Source: Pseudomonas sp. R84 (lineage in GTDB: Bacteria > Pseudomonadota > Gammaproteobacteria > Pseudomonadales > Pseudomonadaceae). Taken from it: 64,000 nt of DNA. The translations under genes were made by a program, and so were the position numbers. Shown piece after piece: positions 56,811 through 64,000 of this stretch (position 1 is its first letter; every line of letters starts with the position of its first letter). The notes under the pieces were generated by a model. It saw only the letters and a program-made list of their open reading frames with translations, had not been told where the DNA came from and did not search any database. Location of the stretch: the NCBI RefSeq assembly GCF_009834515.1, contig NZ_CP019426.1, positions 5,215,001 through 5,279,000 of the forward strand. Reading direction: 5' to 3'.

Positions 56811-57452
56811 TTAACTTCGTACGGCTTGCCAGCGGTCGAGGCCGATGACCACCAAGCCAATCCCCACAAACCCCAGCAATATCCCCCCGGCATTGACCAG
56901 CACCTGTGGATAACCCAACACCGCCACATCAATGAACGGATACGCATACGCGCCAAGCAAATGCCCGCGCAGCAAGGCGTAAATGAAATACACCAGCGGA
57001 TAAATCAGCCACACCGGCAGATGCCACCAGCGCAAGGTGCCCTTGGGCACGCACAACCACCAATAACCCAGAAACAGCAACGGCATCACGTCGTGCAGCA
57101 GTTCATCGGCAATAAATTGCCAACCTTCCGGGTGCCACAAATGCCGCAGCAAAATGCTGTAGGCCAGCCCGACCACAGCAATGCTCACGGTAATCCCGCT
57201 GCTGACCCACGGCTGTAAAAACCAGCGGCGTGGAGCTGATTCGCGAGCGGTCACGGCACAGGTCAGCACCGTCGCCACTAGCGTATTGGTCAAAATCGTG
57301 AAGTAACTGAAAAAGCTCACCAGCCCGCCCAACAGGCTGGCGCCGACGCTCAAGCGCGCGAAAAAAATCAGGTAAAGCTGAATGCCCAACCCCGCCCAGC
57401 CCAGTATGGCTGCGCAGGTGATCAGGCGACGACGCCAACAACCGGCGTCCAT
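56811..57452 (-). CDS. Pr6Pr family membrane protein
   Basis: A 213-residue protein with six or seven membrane helices. The segments FFSYFTILTNTLVA and the conserved HD in LLHDVMPLLFLGYW, followed by LRWWHLPVWLIYPLVYFIYALLRG (interrupted here by no gap), are the hallmarks of the Pr6Pr/FAR-17a-like family. Its function is unknown. Its start lies 1 bp after the VF530 gene, so the two are co-transcribed. Confidence 0.85.
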   Translation of the reverse strand: MDAGCWRRRLITCAAILGWAGLGIQLYLIFFARLSVGASLLGGLVSFFSYFTILTNTLVATVLTCAVTARESAPRRWFLQPWVSSGITVSIAVVGLAYSILLRHLWHPEGWQFIADELLHDVMPLLFLGYWWLCVPKGTLRWWHLPVWLIYPLVYFIYALLRGHLLGAYAYPFIDVAVLGYPQVLVNAGGILLGFVGIGLVVIGLDRWQAVRS

Positions 57453-57453
57453 G

Positions 57454-57684
57454 TCAGAGCGGTCGCTTGGTGCGCATCAACTTCACGTATAAACGCTCGA
57501 CCTTCTCCCGCGCCCACGGGGTTTTACGCAGGAACGTCAGGCTCGACTTGATGCTCGGATCGCTCTTGAAGCAGCGGATATCAATGCGCTCAGCCAGCCC
57601 CGACCATTCGTAATGGCTCACCAAGGCATTGAGGATCTGTTCGAGGGTGACGCCGTGCAGCGGATCGGGGGTTTGTTCGTTCAT
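57454..57684 (-). CDS. VF530 family DNA-binding protein
   Basis: A 76-residue VF530/DUF2132 protein: [20 protein letters not shown], then INIRCF-like [20 protein letters not shown], with TPWAREKVE. The family adopts a small helical fold reported to resemble DNA-binding proteins; its role is unknown. It is the first gene of a two-gene operon with the Pr6Pr membrane protein. Confidence 0.88.
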   Translation of the reverse strand: MNEQTPDPLHGVTLEQILNALVSHYEWSGLAERIDIRCFKSDPSIKSSLTFLRKTPWAREKVERLYVKLMRTKRPL

Positions 57685-57984
57685 GCCAGGCCTTTGGGCG
57701 AAGTGAAAATGCAGAAGCCGCGCACCTTAGCCGAGGGGGTGTCCGGGTGGAAGGCCTACCTTCAAATGTAGGCCAACCTGAAAAGATCGCAGGCCGCGAA
57801 CCGGCCGACAATGCGCCCGTTTGCCGCACTGTTACCGAATCCGAAACGCTGCATGTTCACAAAAGGCCTTTGTCTTTTTGTAACAGATCATTATCCTGCC
57901 GCCCTTCCGCTGAATCGCTTCACTGCCTGCGACTTATTGAAGCACTCAGCCCGCACCCCGACAACACCAAAAAAAGACTTAGCC

Positions 57985-59346
57985 ATGCCCGATTTTTCCT
58001 TCTCCCGAGACAGCGCTATCTCAACCCTGCGCCTGATTGGCGGCTGCACCGCTCTCGGCCTCGCCACCAGCGTCCAAGCGGCGCCCGCGTTCGACAGTGA
58101 ATCACCGTACATGCTCGGTGACTGGAACGGCACGCGCACCGAACTCTCGGAAAAAGGCTACGACTTCAAGCTCGATTACACCGGCGAAATGGGCAGCAAC
58201 CTGCACGGTGGCTACGATCACGACCGCACCGCGCGTTACAGCGATCAGTTCGGCTTGGGCACGCACCTCGACCTGCAAAAGATCCTCGGCTGGGAAGACG
58301 CCGAGTTTCAACTGACCATCACCAAACGCAGCGGCAACAACATCAGCAACGACCGCATCAACGATCCGCGCGTTGGCGGCTTCACCTCGGCCCAGGAAGT
58401 CTGGGGCCGTGGCCAGACCACGCGCCTGACGCAGATGTGGTACCAGCAGAAATTCTTCGATCAGAAACTCGACATCAAGGTCGGACGCTTCGGCGAAGGC
58501 GAAGACTTCAACAGCTTCCCGTGCGACTTCCAGAACCTCGCGTTCTGCGGTTCGCAGGTCGGCAACTGGGTCGGCGGCATCTGGTACAACTGGCCGGTCA
58601 GCCAATGGGCGCTGCGCGTCAAATATCACCTGACCCCGGAGCTGTATGCACAGGTCGGCGCCTACGAGCAGAACCCGTCGAACCTCGATCGCGGCAATGG
58701 CTTCAAACTCAGCGGTAGCGGCACGCAGGGCGCGATCTTGCCGATCGAACTGGTGTGGACGCCGAAGCTCAACGGCCTGGCGGGCGAATACCGCGCTGGT
58801 TATTACTACAGCAATGCGAAGGCCAGCGACGTCTATAAAGACAGCCACGGCCAACCGGCGGCTCTCAGTGGCGAAGCCTATCGCAGCGCGTCGAGCAAAC
58901 ACGGCGTGTGGCTGGGTGTTCAGCAGCAGATCACCAGCATCGCCAGCGATAACTCGCGCGGCCTCAGCGTGTTCGCCAACGGCACCATGCACGACAAGAA
59001 AACCAACGCGATCGACAACTACGTGCAGGCCGGTATCACCTACAAAGGCCCGTTCGACGCGCGCGCCAAGGATGACATCGGTTTCGCCCTCGCCCGCGTG
59101 CACGTCAACCCGGCCTTCCGCAAAAACGCCGAAGCCAGTAACCGCGCCAACGCCGTTTACGACTATGACGATCCGTCGTTCCTGCCGCCGCAAGACACCG
59201 AATACAGCGCCGAGCTGTATTACGGCGTGCACGTGACCAACTGGCTGACCGTACGCCCGAACCTGCAATACATCCGCCACCCCGGTGGCGTGAACAACGT
59301 CGACGACGCCCTGATCGGCGGGATCAAGATCCAGTCCTCGTTCTAA
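57985..59346 (+). CDS. oprB: Carbohydrate-selective porin OprB
   Basis: A 453-residue outer-membrane porin with a signal peptide (about residues 1-36, ending SVQAA). The mature N-terminus LGDWNGTRTELSEKGYDF is typical for OprB, and the protein ends in an outer-membrane C-terminal strand (IQSSF, final Phe). It admits glucose and related sugars. It precedes the PQQ glucose dehydrogenase gene by 218 bp with a REP between. An A-rich CA tract close to the start (about 57959-57975) resembles an imperfect Hfq/Crc site, which would fit catabolite repression. The frame extends 58 codons upstream but without signal-peptide logic. Confidence 0.92.
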   Translation: MPDFSFSRDSAISTLRLIGGCTALGLATSVQAAPAFDSESPYMLGDWNGTRTELSEKGYDFKLDYTGEMGSNLHGGYDHDRTARYSDQFGLGTHLDLQKILGWEDAEFQLTITKRSGNNISNDRINDPRVGGFTSAQEVWGRGQTTRLTQMWYQQKFFDQKLDIKVGRFGEGEDFNSFPCDFQNLAFCGSQVGNWVGGIWYNWPVSQWALRVKYHLTPELYAQVGAYEQNPSNLDRGNGFKLSGSGTQGAILPIELVWTPKLNGLAGEYRAGYYYSNAKASDVYKDSHGQPAALSGEAYRSASSKHGVWLGVQQQITSIASDNSRGLSVFANGTMHDKKTNAIDNYVQAGITYKGPFDARAKDDIGFALARVHVNPAFRKNAEASNRANAVYDYDDPSFLPPQDTEYSAELYYGVHVTNWLTVRPNLQYIRHPGGVNNVDDALIGGIKIQSSF

Positions 59347-59364
59347 AGCACACCACGGATCAAA

Positions 59365-59456
59365 TGTAGGAGTGAGCCTGCTCGCGATAGCGGTAAGTCA
59401 GCCACCACAGATATTGCCTGACACACCGCCATCGCGAGCAGGCTCACTCCTACAGA
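59365..59456. repeat. REP-type inverted repeat (GTAGGAGTGAGCCTGCTCGCGAT family)
   Basis: Left arm TGTAGGAGTGAGCCTGCTCG and its complement, about 48 bp apart, between oprB and gcd. Same family as 28163-28255 and 56714-56806. Confidence 0.8.
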
Positions 59457-59564
59457 TAAATTTCGTTAGCTAGACAAGTTTTTATCTGAACCATGCCTGT
59501 GCCAAATCGTCATCTAAAGTGACTACAGCGCGGGACTACATAAAACGTCACGGAGAATCACACT

Positions 59565-61976
59565 ATGAGCACCGAAAGTGCTTCGAGTCGGGGCCGTTTG
59601 CTACCGAGCCTGCTCGGCATTCTGCTTCTACTGATGGGCCTGGCCATGTTGGCCGGTGGGGTCAAGCTGAGCATGCTCGGCGGCTCGCTGTACTACCTGC
59701 TGGCCGGTATCGGCATTGCGCTGAGCGGCATCCTGCTGCTGATGCGCCGTCGCGCGGCGCTGGGCCTGTACGCCATCGTCTTGTTTGCCAGCACCGTTTG
59801 GGCGCTGTGGGAAGTCGGTCTGGACTGGTGGCAACTGGTGCCACGTCTGGCCCTGTGGTTCGTCCTCGGCTTCGTGATGTTGCTGCCGTGGTTCCGTCGT
59901 CCGCTGCTGCTTGACGGCCCGGCACCGATGGGCACTGGCGGTCTGACCGTCGCCGTGGTGCTGGCCGGCGTCACCGCTCTGGCCAGCCTGTTCACCCACC
60001 CGGGTGAAACCTTCGGTGAACTGGGCCGCGACACCGCGGACACCACCAGCACCGCGCCAGCCATGCCCGATGGCGACTGGCAGGCCTATGGCCGCACCGA
60101 GTTCGGTGACCGTTACTCGCCGCTGAAGCAGATCACCCCGGCCAACGTCGGCAAGCTGCAAGAAGCCTGGCGCATCCAGACCGGCGACCTGCCGACCGCT
60201 GATGACCCGGTTGAGCTGACCAACGAAAACACCCCGCTGAAAGCCAACGGCATGATCTACGCCTGCACCGCGCACAGCAAAGTGTTGGCCCTGGACCCGG
60301 ACACCGGTAAAGAATTGTGGCGCTTCGACCCACAGATCAAGAGCCCGGTCGGCTTCAAAGGCTTCGCCCACATGACTTGCCGTGGCGTGTCGTACTACGA
60401 CGAAGCCGCTTACGCGAAAACTGAAAACGCTGCCTCGGCGGTGATTTCCGAAGCCGGCAAAGCCGTTGCTCAGGCCTGCCCGCGTCGTCTGTACCTGCCA
60501 ACCGCTGATGCTCGCCTGATCGCCCTGAACGCCGACACCGGCAAGATCTGCGAAGGCTTCGGCAACAAAGGCGTGGTTGACCTGACCCAAGGCATCGGCC
60601 CGTTCACCGCTGGTGGCTACTACTCCACCTCGCCAGCGGCGATTACCCGTGATCTGGTGATCATGGGCGGTCACGTCACCGACAACGAATCGACCAACGA
60701 GCCATCGGGCGTGATCCGCGCTTTCGACGTGCGCGACGGCCACCTCGTATGGAACTGGGACAGCGACAAGCCAGACGCCACCGAGCCTTTGGCACCGGGC
60801 GAAACCTACAGCCGCAACTCGGCGAACATGTGGTCGCTGGCCAGTGTCGACGAAAAACTCGGCATGGTTTACCTGCCACTGGGCAACCAGACCCCAGACC
60901 AGTGGGGCGCTGACCGCACCCCGGGCGCCGAGAAATTCAGCGCCGGTGTAGTTGCTCTGGACCTGGCCACCGGTAAAGTGCGCTGGAACTACCAGTTCAC
61001 TCACCACGACCTGTGGGACATGGACGTTGGCAGCCAGCCAACCCTGCTCGACATGAAAACCGCCGACGGCGTGAAACCGGCGCTGATCGCCCCGACCAAA
61101 CAGGGCAGCCTGTACGTCCTCGACCGTCGTGACGGCACGCCGATCATTCCGATCAAGGAAATCCCGGTCCCGCAAGGCGCCGTCAAAGGCGACCACACCG
61201 CACCGACCCAGGCCCGTTCGGACCTCAACCTGCTGGCCCCGGAACTGACCGAAAAAGCCATGTGGGGCGCGAGTCCGTTCGACCAGATGCTGTGCCGCAT
61301 CCAGTTCAAAGAACTGCGTTACGAAGGCCAGTACACCCCGCCGTCGGAACAGGGCAGCCTGATCTACCCGGGTAACGTCGGCGTGTTCAACTGGGGCGGC
61401 GTTTCGGTCGACCCGGTTCGTCAGATCCTGTTCACCAGCCCGAACTACATGGCTTTCGTTTCGAAAATGGTGCCACGCGAGCAAGTCGCCGCCGGCAGCA
61501 AACGCGAAAGCGAAACCGCTGGCGTGCAACCGAACACCGGCGCGCCATACGCGGTGATCATGCACCCGTTCATGTCGCCATTCGGCGTACCGTGCCAGGC
61601 CCCGGCCTGGGGCTACGTCGCCGGTATCGACCTGACCACCAGCAAAGTCGTGTGGAAACGCAAAAACGGCACCAGCCGCGACAGCTCGCCAATCCCGATC
61701 GGCTTCACCCTCGGCGTGCCAAGCATGGGCGGCTCGATGGTCACGGCTGGCGGCGTCGGCTTCCTCAGCGGCACCCTCGACCAGTACCTGCGCGCGTACG
61801 ACGTGAACAGCGGTAAAGAGCTGTGGAAATCGCGTCTGCCGGCTGGCGGCCAAGCGACGCCGATGACCTACACCGGTAAGGACGGCAAGCAATACGTGCT
61901 GCTGGTTGTCGGCGGTCACGGTTCGCTGGGCACCAAGATGGGTGACTACGTGATTGCGTACAAACTGCCGGAATAA
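59565..61976 (+). CDS. gcd: Membrane-bound PQQ-dependent glucose dehydrogenase
   Basis: An 803-residue quinoprotein. Five N-terminal membrane helices (about residues 10-150) anchor it in the inner membrane and hold the ubiquinone site. The periplasmic PQQ beta-propeller begins near DWQAYGRTEFGDRYSPLKQI and carries the family patterns GVVDLTQGIGPFTAGGYYSTSP and RWNYQFTHHDLWDMDVGSQP. It oxidises glucose to gluconate in the periplasm. Length matches E. coli Gcd (796). A GGAG ribosome-binding site lies just before the ATG. OprB upstream would supply the sugar. A terminator follows. Confidence 0.96.
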   Translation: MSTESASSRGRLLPSLLGILLLLMGLAMLAGGVKLSMLGGSLYYLLAGIGIALSGILLLMRRRAALGLYAIVLFASTVWALWEVGLDWWQLVPRLALWFVLGFVMLLPWFRRPLLLDGPAPMGTGGLTVAVVLAGVTALASLFTHPGETFGELGRDTADTTSTAPAMPDGDWQAYGRTEFGDRYSPLKQITPANVGKLQEAWRIQTGDLPTADDPVELTNENTPLKANGMIYACTAHSKVLALDPDTGKELWRFDPQIKSPVGFKGFAHMTCRGVSYYDEAAYAKTENAASAVISEAGKAVAQACPRRLYLPTADARLIALNADTGKICEGFGNKGVVDLTQGIGPFTAGGYYSTSPAAITRDLVIMGGHVTDNESTNEPSGVIRAFDVRDGHLVWNWDSDKPDATEPLAPGETYSRNSANMWSLASVDEKLGMVYLPLGNQTPDQWGADRTPGAEKFSAGVVALDLATGKVRWNYQFTHHDLWDMDVGSQPTLLDMKTADGVKPALIAPTKQGSLYVLDRRDGTPIIPIKEIPVPQGAVKGDHTAPTQARSDLNLLAPELTEKAMWGASPFDQMLCRIQFKELRYEGQYTPPSEQGSLIYPGNVGVFNWGGVSVDPVRQILFTSPNYMAFVSKMVPREQVAAGSKRESETAGVQPNTGAPYAVIMHPFMSPFGVPCQAPAWGYVAGIDLTTSKVVWKRKNGTSRDSSPIPIGFTLGVPSMGGSMVTAGGVGFLSGTLDQYLRAYDVNSGKELWKSRLPAGGQATPMTYTGKDGKQYVLLVVGGHGSLGTKMGDYVIAYKLPE

Positions 61977-61995
61977 GTTTTAGCGGCGGTAGAAC

Positions 61996-62030
61996 AAAGG
62001 CGCCCCCCTGTGAAGGGTGGCGCCTTTTTA
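61996..62030 (+). terminator. Rho-independent terminator of gcd
   Basis: AAAGGCGCC pairs with GGCGCCTTT around a loop, and the right arm runs into a T-stretch. It lies 20 bp after the gcd stop codon. Confidence 0.88.
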
Positions 62031-62087
62031 CATAGAGGAGCGCCCAAAATGCTCCATCCACGGCAAAGCGTGTGGCATCAATGAAGC

Positions 62088-62273
62088 CTATCCTCTTTTG
62101 CCTTTGCTGTTAGCTATTTGAAAATCGATTGACTGTTGTACATCCGCCAACGATTTAAACAGACCGCCAGATTGCCCACCGGAGTAGACAATCTGGAAAC
62201 GGTCGCCTGAGTTGGCAGGATCATGTTCCAGAATGGTCCAGCCTCGGTAGTTCGTCGTAATAGGGTAACTCAT
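62088..62273 (-). CDS. Small hypothetical protein, 61 aa, under a lux-box-like site
   Basis: A 61-residue protein with no family I recognise. It reads as a small beta-rich domain: NYRGWTILEHDPANSGDRFQIVYSGG, then LFKSLADVQQSIDFQ, a pattern like small cytoplasmic domains of unknown function in Pseudomonas. No signal peptide or membrane segment. The start is well supported by a perfect AAGGAGAT ribosome-binding site 5 nt before the ATG. A perfect CTGTCA-N4-TGACAG element is centred 92 bp upstream. It is divergent from the secreted small protein at 62667. Confidence 0.72.
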   Translation of the reverse strand: MSYPITTNYRGWTILEHDPANSGDRFQIVYSGGQSGGLFKSLADVQQSIDFQIANSKGKRG

Positions 62274-62357
62274 GACTTATCTCCTTGATTTTGTGCGTAC
62301 TTCCCTAGCGGGAGAAATCGCCCTGCCAATGTCGTTTAACATTGCAGAAACCGTCAA

Positions 62358-62373
62358 CTGTCAGAGTTGACAG
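62358..62373. promoter_or_regulatory. Lux-box-like palindrome 4
   Basis: CTGTCA-GAGT-TGACAG, an exact match to the CTGTCA-N4-TGACAG core, centred about 92 bp upstream of the minus-strand 61-residue gene. The surrounding 393-bp divergent gap (62274-62666) is AT-rich and shows no further gene. Confidence 0.68.
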
Positions 62374-62517
62374 GTATTCAATACGCATTCGAGATAAAGA
62401 TTAATCCGATGCGGAGTATTAACGACTTTGTAAAGAGCGACCCCGGTAGATTCACCTCAGCCTCCAAAACCAAATGGCATTAGCCCGATAAATATTCGGT
62501 AAAAACAAACTAAAAAC

Positions 62518-62533
62518 CTGTCAACTATGACAG
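62518..62533. promoter_or_regulatory. Lux-box-like palindrome 5
   Basis: CTGTCA-ACTA-TGACAG followed by GTA, as in copies 1 and 2, centred about 141 bp upstream of the plus-strand ATG at 62667. A GATAAC hexamer about 31 bp downstream of the centre sits where the -10 element of a LuxR-type class II promoter would be. Confidence 0.68.
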
Positions 62534-62666
62534 TACCCCCCATAGTAAAAAAAGATAACCATGCAGTCGTGTGAATAGCACCTCTCGCCAGGCGAGTAGC
62601 TGCGCACCTCCTGATGCTTGGTTCCGGGAGTTCAGGAGTTCCCATAAATATTCAAGGAATCCCCCC

Positions 62667-62999
62667 ATGAGCAATCCAGAAAACAGGCGCGCTGCGCTCT
62701 TGTTAGCCATCTTAGCGTTGGGCGCTTCAACGCTTGTTAAAGCCGAAGTACTTATAGTAAAGGAAACAAATTGCAATACAGCGCTGAGACAGCTAGAGGC
62801 TATCGGAGTTACACCTAGCGAATACAGTTGCGCAGCAAATTCGAAGAAGAAAATGTACTGGCGAGCCTATGCACCAGGGGAGCTATTTAATAAAACCCGT
62901 GAGATTTGCGACGCAAATGGACCATACACATCAACTACCTATGAGGTTTCTGAAATCGTTGCGTGTAACTACTACAATCCAGCGAACATGGGAAAATAA
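62667..62999 (+). CDS. Small secreted cysteine-containing protein, 110 aa
   Basis: A 110-residue protein with a signal peptide (about residues 1-26, LLLAILALGASTLVKA). The mature part of about 84 residues has four cysteines (contexts NCN, SCA, ICD, ACN), enough for two disulfide bonds, and many Tyr and Asn residues. I do not recognise the family. AAGGA lies 8 nt before the ATG. The base composition is visibly AT-rich compared with gcd, suggesting accessory DNA. A lux-box-like element lies about 141 bp upstream. It could be a small secreted effector, inhibitor or immunity-type protein; no catalytic motif is visible. Confidence 0.72.
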   Translation: MSNPENRRAALLLAILALGASTLVKAEVLIVKETNCNTALRQLEAIGVTPSEYSCAANSKKKMYWRAYAPGELFNKTREICDANGPYTSTTYEVSEIVACNYYNPANMGK

Positions 63000-63158
63000 T
63001 TGCACTACGGCGTATTTGAACAAACGATCCGGTGGGTGATGATGCCGGCGCGGTTGGGTACTAAATAATCTGCTAAAAATGGCGAATTTCCTTTACGAGC
63101 GAGCTATGCGAGCGAGTGCGGTCTGGCATTCAACATCTGTGTTTACTGACAGGGCCCC

Positions 63159-63208
63159 ATCGCTAGCAGGCTAGCTCCCACAGGTTGAAAAGTGTTTGTC
63201 TGTGGGAA
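63159..63208. repeat. Degenerate REP-like element
   Basis: TCGCTAGCAGGCTAGCTCCCACAGG followed by a short CTGTGGGA resembles a worn GCGAGCAGGCTCGCTCCCAC half with a partial partner. The rest of 63000-63365 holds no gene that I can support. Confidence 0.4.
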
Positions 63209-63365
63209 ATGTGCTGGTCCTACAGACGTTGAAAGTGGCGCGGAGTTTTCCGACAAGTCGCGTCGGTTGTGTCTCGGAAATCGGCTGGATAGGCTCTGGG
63301 GGTCGCTGCAAATTCAGCGATGGGGCGTCGCGGCCCGATAACTGATGCATAATCGCCAACCTGAA

Positions 63366-63474
63366 GGCACCTCGGTGCCCGTTGTTTGTGTCATGGCGGC
63401 TGTGCGCGGGATACCTTCGTTGGGGGTATGCCGATTTCTCAGTTATCGGTCCGCGAACCCGCGTACAGCTGCCA
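63366..63474 (+). ncRNA. Structured leader RNA (three-way junction) upstream of DUF6124 gene
   Basis: Arms 63394-63410 (TGGCGGCTGTGCGCGGG) and 63458-63474 pair over all 17 positions, two of them G-U. Inside, ATACC (63411-63415) pairs with GGTAT (63425-63429) and CCGAT (63431-63435) with ATCGG (63445-63449), giving a three-way junction. Just before it, GGCAC-CTCG-GTGCC (63366-63379) is another small hairpin. The element ends 59 bp before the ATG of the DUF6124 gene. I recall similar sequences before such genes in other Pseudomonas genomes, but could not check. Two G-U pairs and the polarity suggest RNA rather than only a DNA cruciform. Confidence 0.6.
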
Positions 63475-63533
63475 CCTCAGATTGCGTCGCGGCAATCGAA
63501 GGCAGCTCCACTTTCACCAACTGAGTATTCACC

Positions 63534-63908
63534 ATGAAAAAGCCAACACCCAATCCCCCCGAAACCAACGACACCTCGCCCTACGAATCCCCCGATTCCA
63601 AGAAATTCCACGAAGCCGCCGAACGCGCCCTCGACCACTACCTCAAACCCAACGCCTTGACCCTGCGTTTCCACAAACCCAGCACCATGTTCCAGGTCGC
63701 CCCCGAACAGGACAGCGAAAGCCTGCTGGTCCACGCCTGCGAATCCCTAGCCCAGGCCAGCCTGATGACAAGCGACATCGCCGCCTACATCGACCTGCCG
63801 CAACGACGGACGATTCTGGCGATTCAGCAGATCATCATGCTCGCCGAACTGGCCGTAAACCGCGTGCTGGATAACCACGAAATCCCGCAATCTCCAACAC
63901 ACAGCTAA
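63534..63908 (+). CDS. DUF6124 (DUF3077-like) family protein
   Basis: A 124-residue cytoplasmic protein typical of Pseudomonas and often present in several copies per genome. Recognisable parts: a Pro-rich N-terminus (KPTPNPPET), then FHEAAERALDHYL, a central TMFQVAPEQDSESLLVHACESLAQAS, and a helical DLPQRRTILAIQQIIMLAELAVNRVLD. The function is unknown. It is preceded by a strong three-way-junction leader (63366-63474), which may regulate it. A longer overlapping frame from 63386 in another phase runs through the leader and is not credible. Confidence 0.85.
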   Translation: MKKPTPNPPETNDTSPYESPDSKKFHEAAERALDHYLKPNALTLRFHKPSTMFQVAPEQDSESLLVHACESLAQASLMTSDIAAYIDLPQRRTILAIQQIIMLAELAVNRVLDNHEIPQSPTHS

Positions 63909-63909
63909 C

Positions 63910-64000
63910 CCCCTGTGGGAGCGAGCCTGCTCGCGAAGGCGTCAGCCCATTCAGCCGTTTGAGTGACTGACACAGTGCTTTCGCGAGCAGGTCTGGGGGG
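63910..64000. repeat. REP-like inverted repeat at the window end
   Basis: CTGTGGGAGCGAGCCTGCTCGCGAA begins just after the DUF6124 stop, and TTCGCGAGCAGG appears 40 bp later. Same family as 1665-1747 and 11231-11312. The right arm departs from the usual sequence after GCAGG (TCTGGGGGG), near the window edge. Confidence 0.7.

Noticed and set aside
59628..61919. A 763-codon open frame antisense to gcd
   Set aside because: It is a mirror of the high-GC coding bias in gcd; it is histidine/glutamine/valine-rich without any domain, and gcd itself is certain.
63171..63359. A 62-codon minus-strand gene upstream of DUF6124
   Set aside because: No ribosome-binding site, no family resemblance, and it overlaps REP-like sequence.
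63386..63874. A 162-codon frame overlapping the DUF6124 gene in another phase
   Set aside because: It runs through the structured leader and has shadow-like Arg/Pro/His-rich composition; the DUF6124 frame is recognisable.

Overview
The window comes from a fluorescent-group Pseudomonas chromosome. The evidence is high GC content, several families of Pseudomonas REP-type inverted repeats (GTAGGAGCTGCCGCAGGC, GTAGGAGTGAGCCTGCTCGCGA and GTGGGAGCGAGCCTGCTCGCGA types), an AatJQMP/AauSR acidic amino acid module, a PQQ glucose dehydrogenase with an OprB porin, and DUF6124 and VF530 genes. No rRNA, tRNA, insertion sequence, prophage or CRISPR array was seen.

Layout. 0-3 kb: the end of a tryptophan-2-monooxygenase-like flavoenzyme, an indoleacetamide-hydrolase-like amidase and an Mtr-type tryptophan permease, together a plausible tryptophan to indole-3-acetic acid unit. 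3-10 kb: the aatJQMP glutamate/aspartate ABC transporter, with a sigma-54 promoter and two AauR-type operators, followed by aauSR and glpM. 10-12.4 kb: a DsbA-like thiol oxidoreductase and a secreted alpha/beta hydrolase. 12.5-22 kb: a very large dermonecrotic-toxin-family protein and two probable secreted beta-sandwich proteins. 22-30 kb: metabolic and regulatory genes (metR, GNAT, LysE, NUDIX, APC permease, nitrilase-fold amidase, LuxR-type regulator, glutamate-synthase-like flavoprotein, GtrA). 30.5-48 kb: three more large toxin-like proteins, interrupted by an amino acid permease and an unusual bifunctional penicillin-binding protein. 48-55 kb: a CS1/CFA-type (alpha, alternate) chaperone-usher pilus operon with two tip adhesins. 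55-64 kb: a YqjI/YqjH-like regulator and ferric-siderophore reductase pair, Pr6Pr and VF530 genes, oprB, gcd, two divergent small accessory genes, and a DUF6124 gene behind a strongly structured leader.

Two things stand out. First, four large proteins share an N-terminal/central architecture (DUF6543-like modules, a hydrophobic helical segment, then a beta module) but end differently: no recognised warhead (1853 aa), a C58/YopT-like cysteine-protease motif set (1082 aa), a CNF1-like deamidase motif (1041 aa), and LRR plus an IpaH/SspH-type NEL ubiquitin-ligase domain (1706 aa). This looks like a polymorphic effector set aimed at eukaryotic cells. Second, a 16-bp palindrome CTGTCA-N4-TGACAG (CT-N12-AG, i.e. 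lux/las-box-like) occurs four times exactly and once with one mismatch. Each copy lies about 75-140 bp upstream of an accessory gene start (18.26, 18.99, 30.33, 62.27 and 62.67 kb), which suggests an undescribed quorum-sensing or LuxR-solo regulon.

Functions are inferred from reading the translated sequence. No database search was possible, and exact start codons are uncertain where noted.
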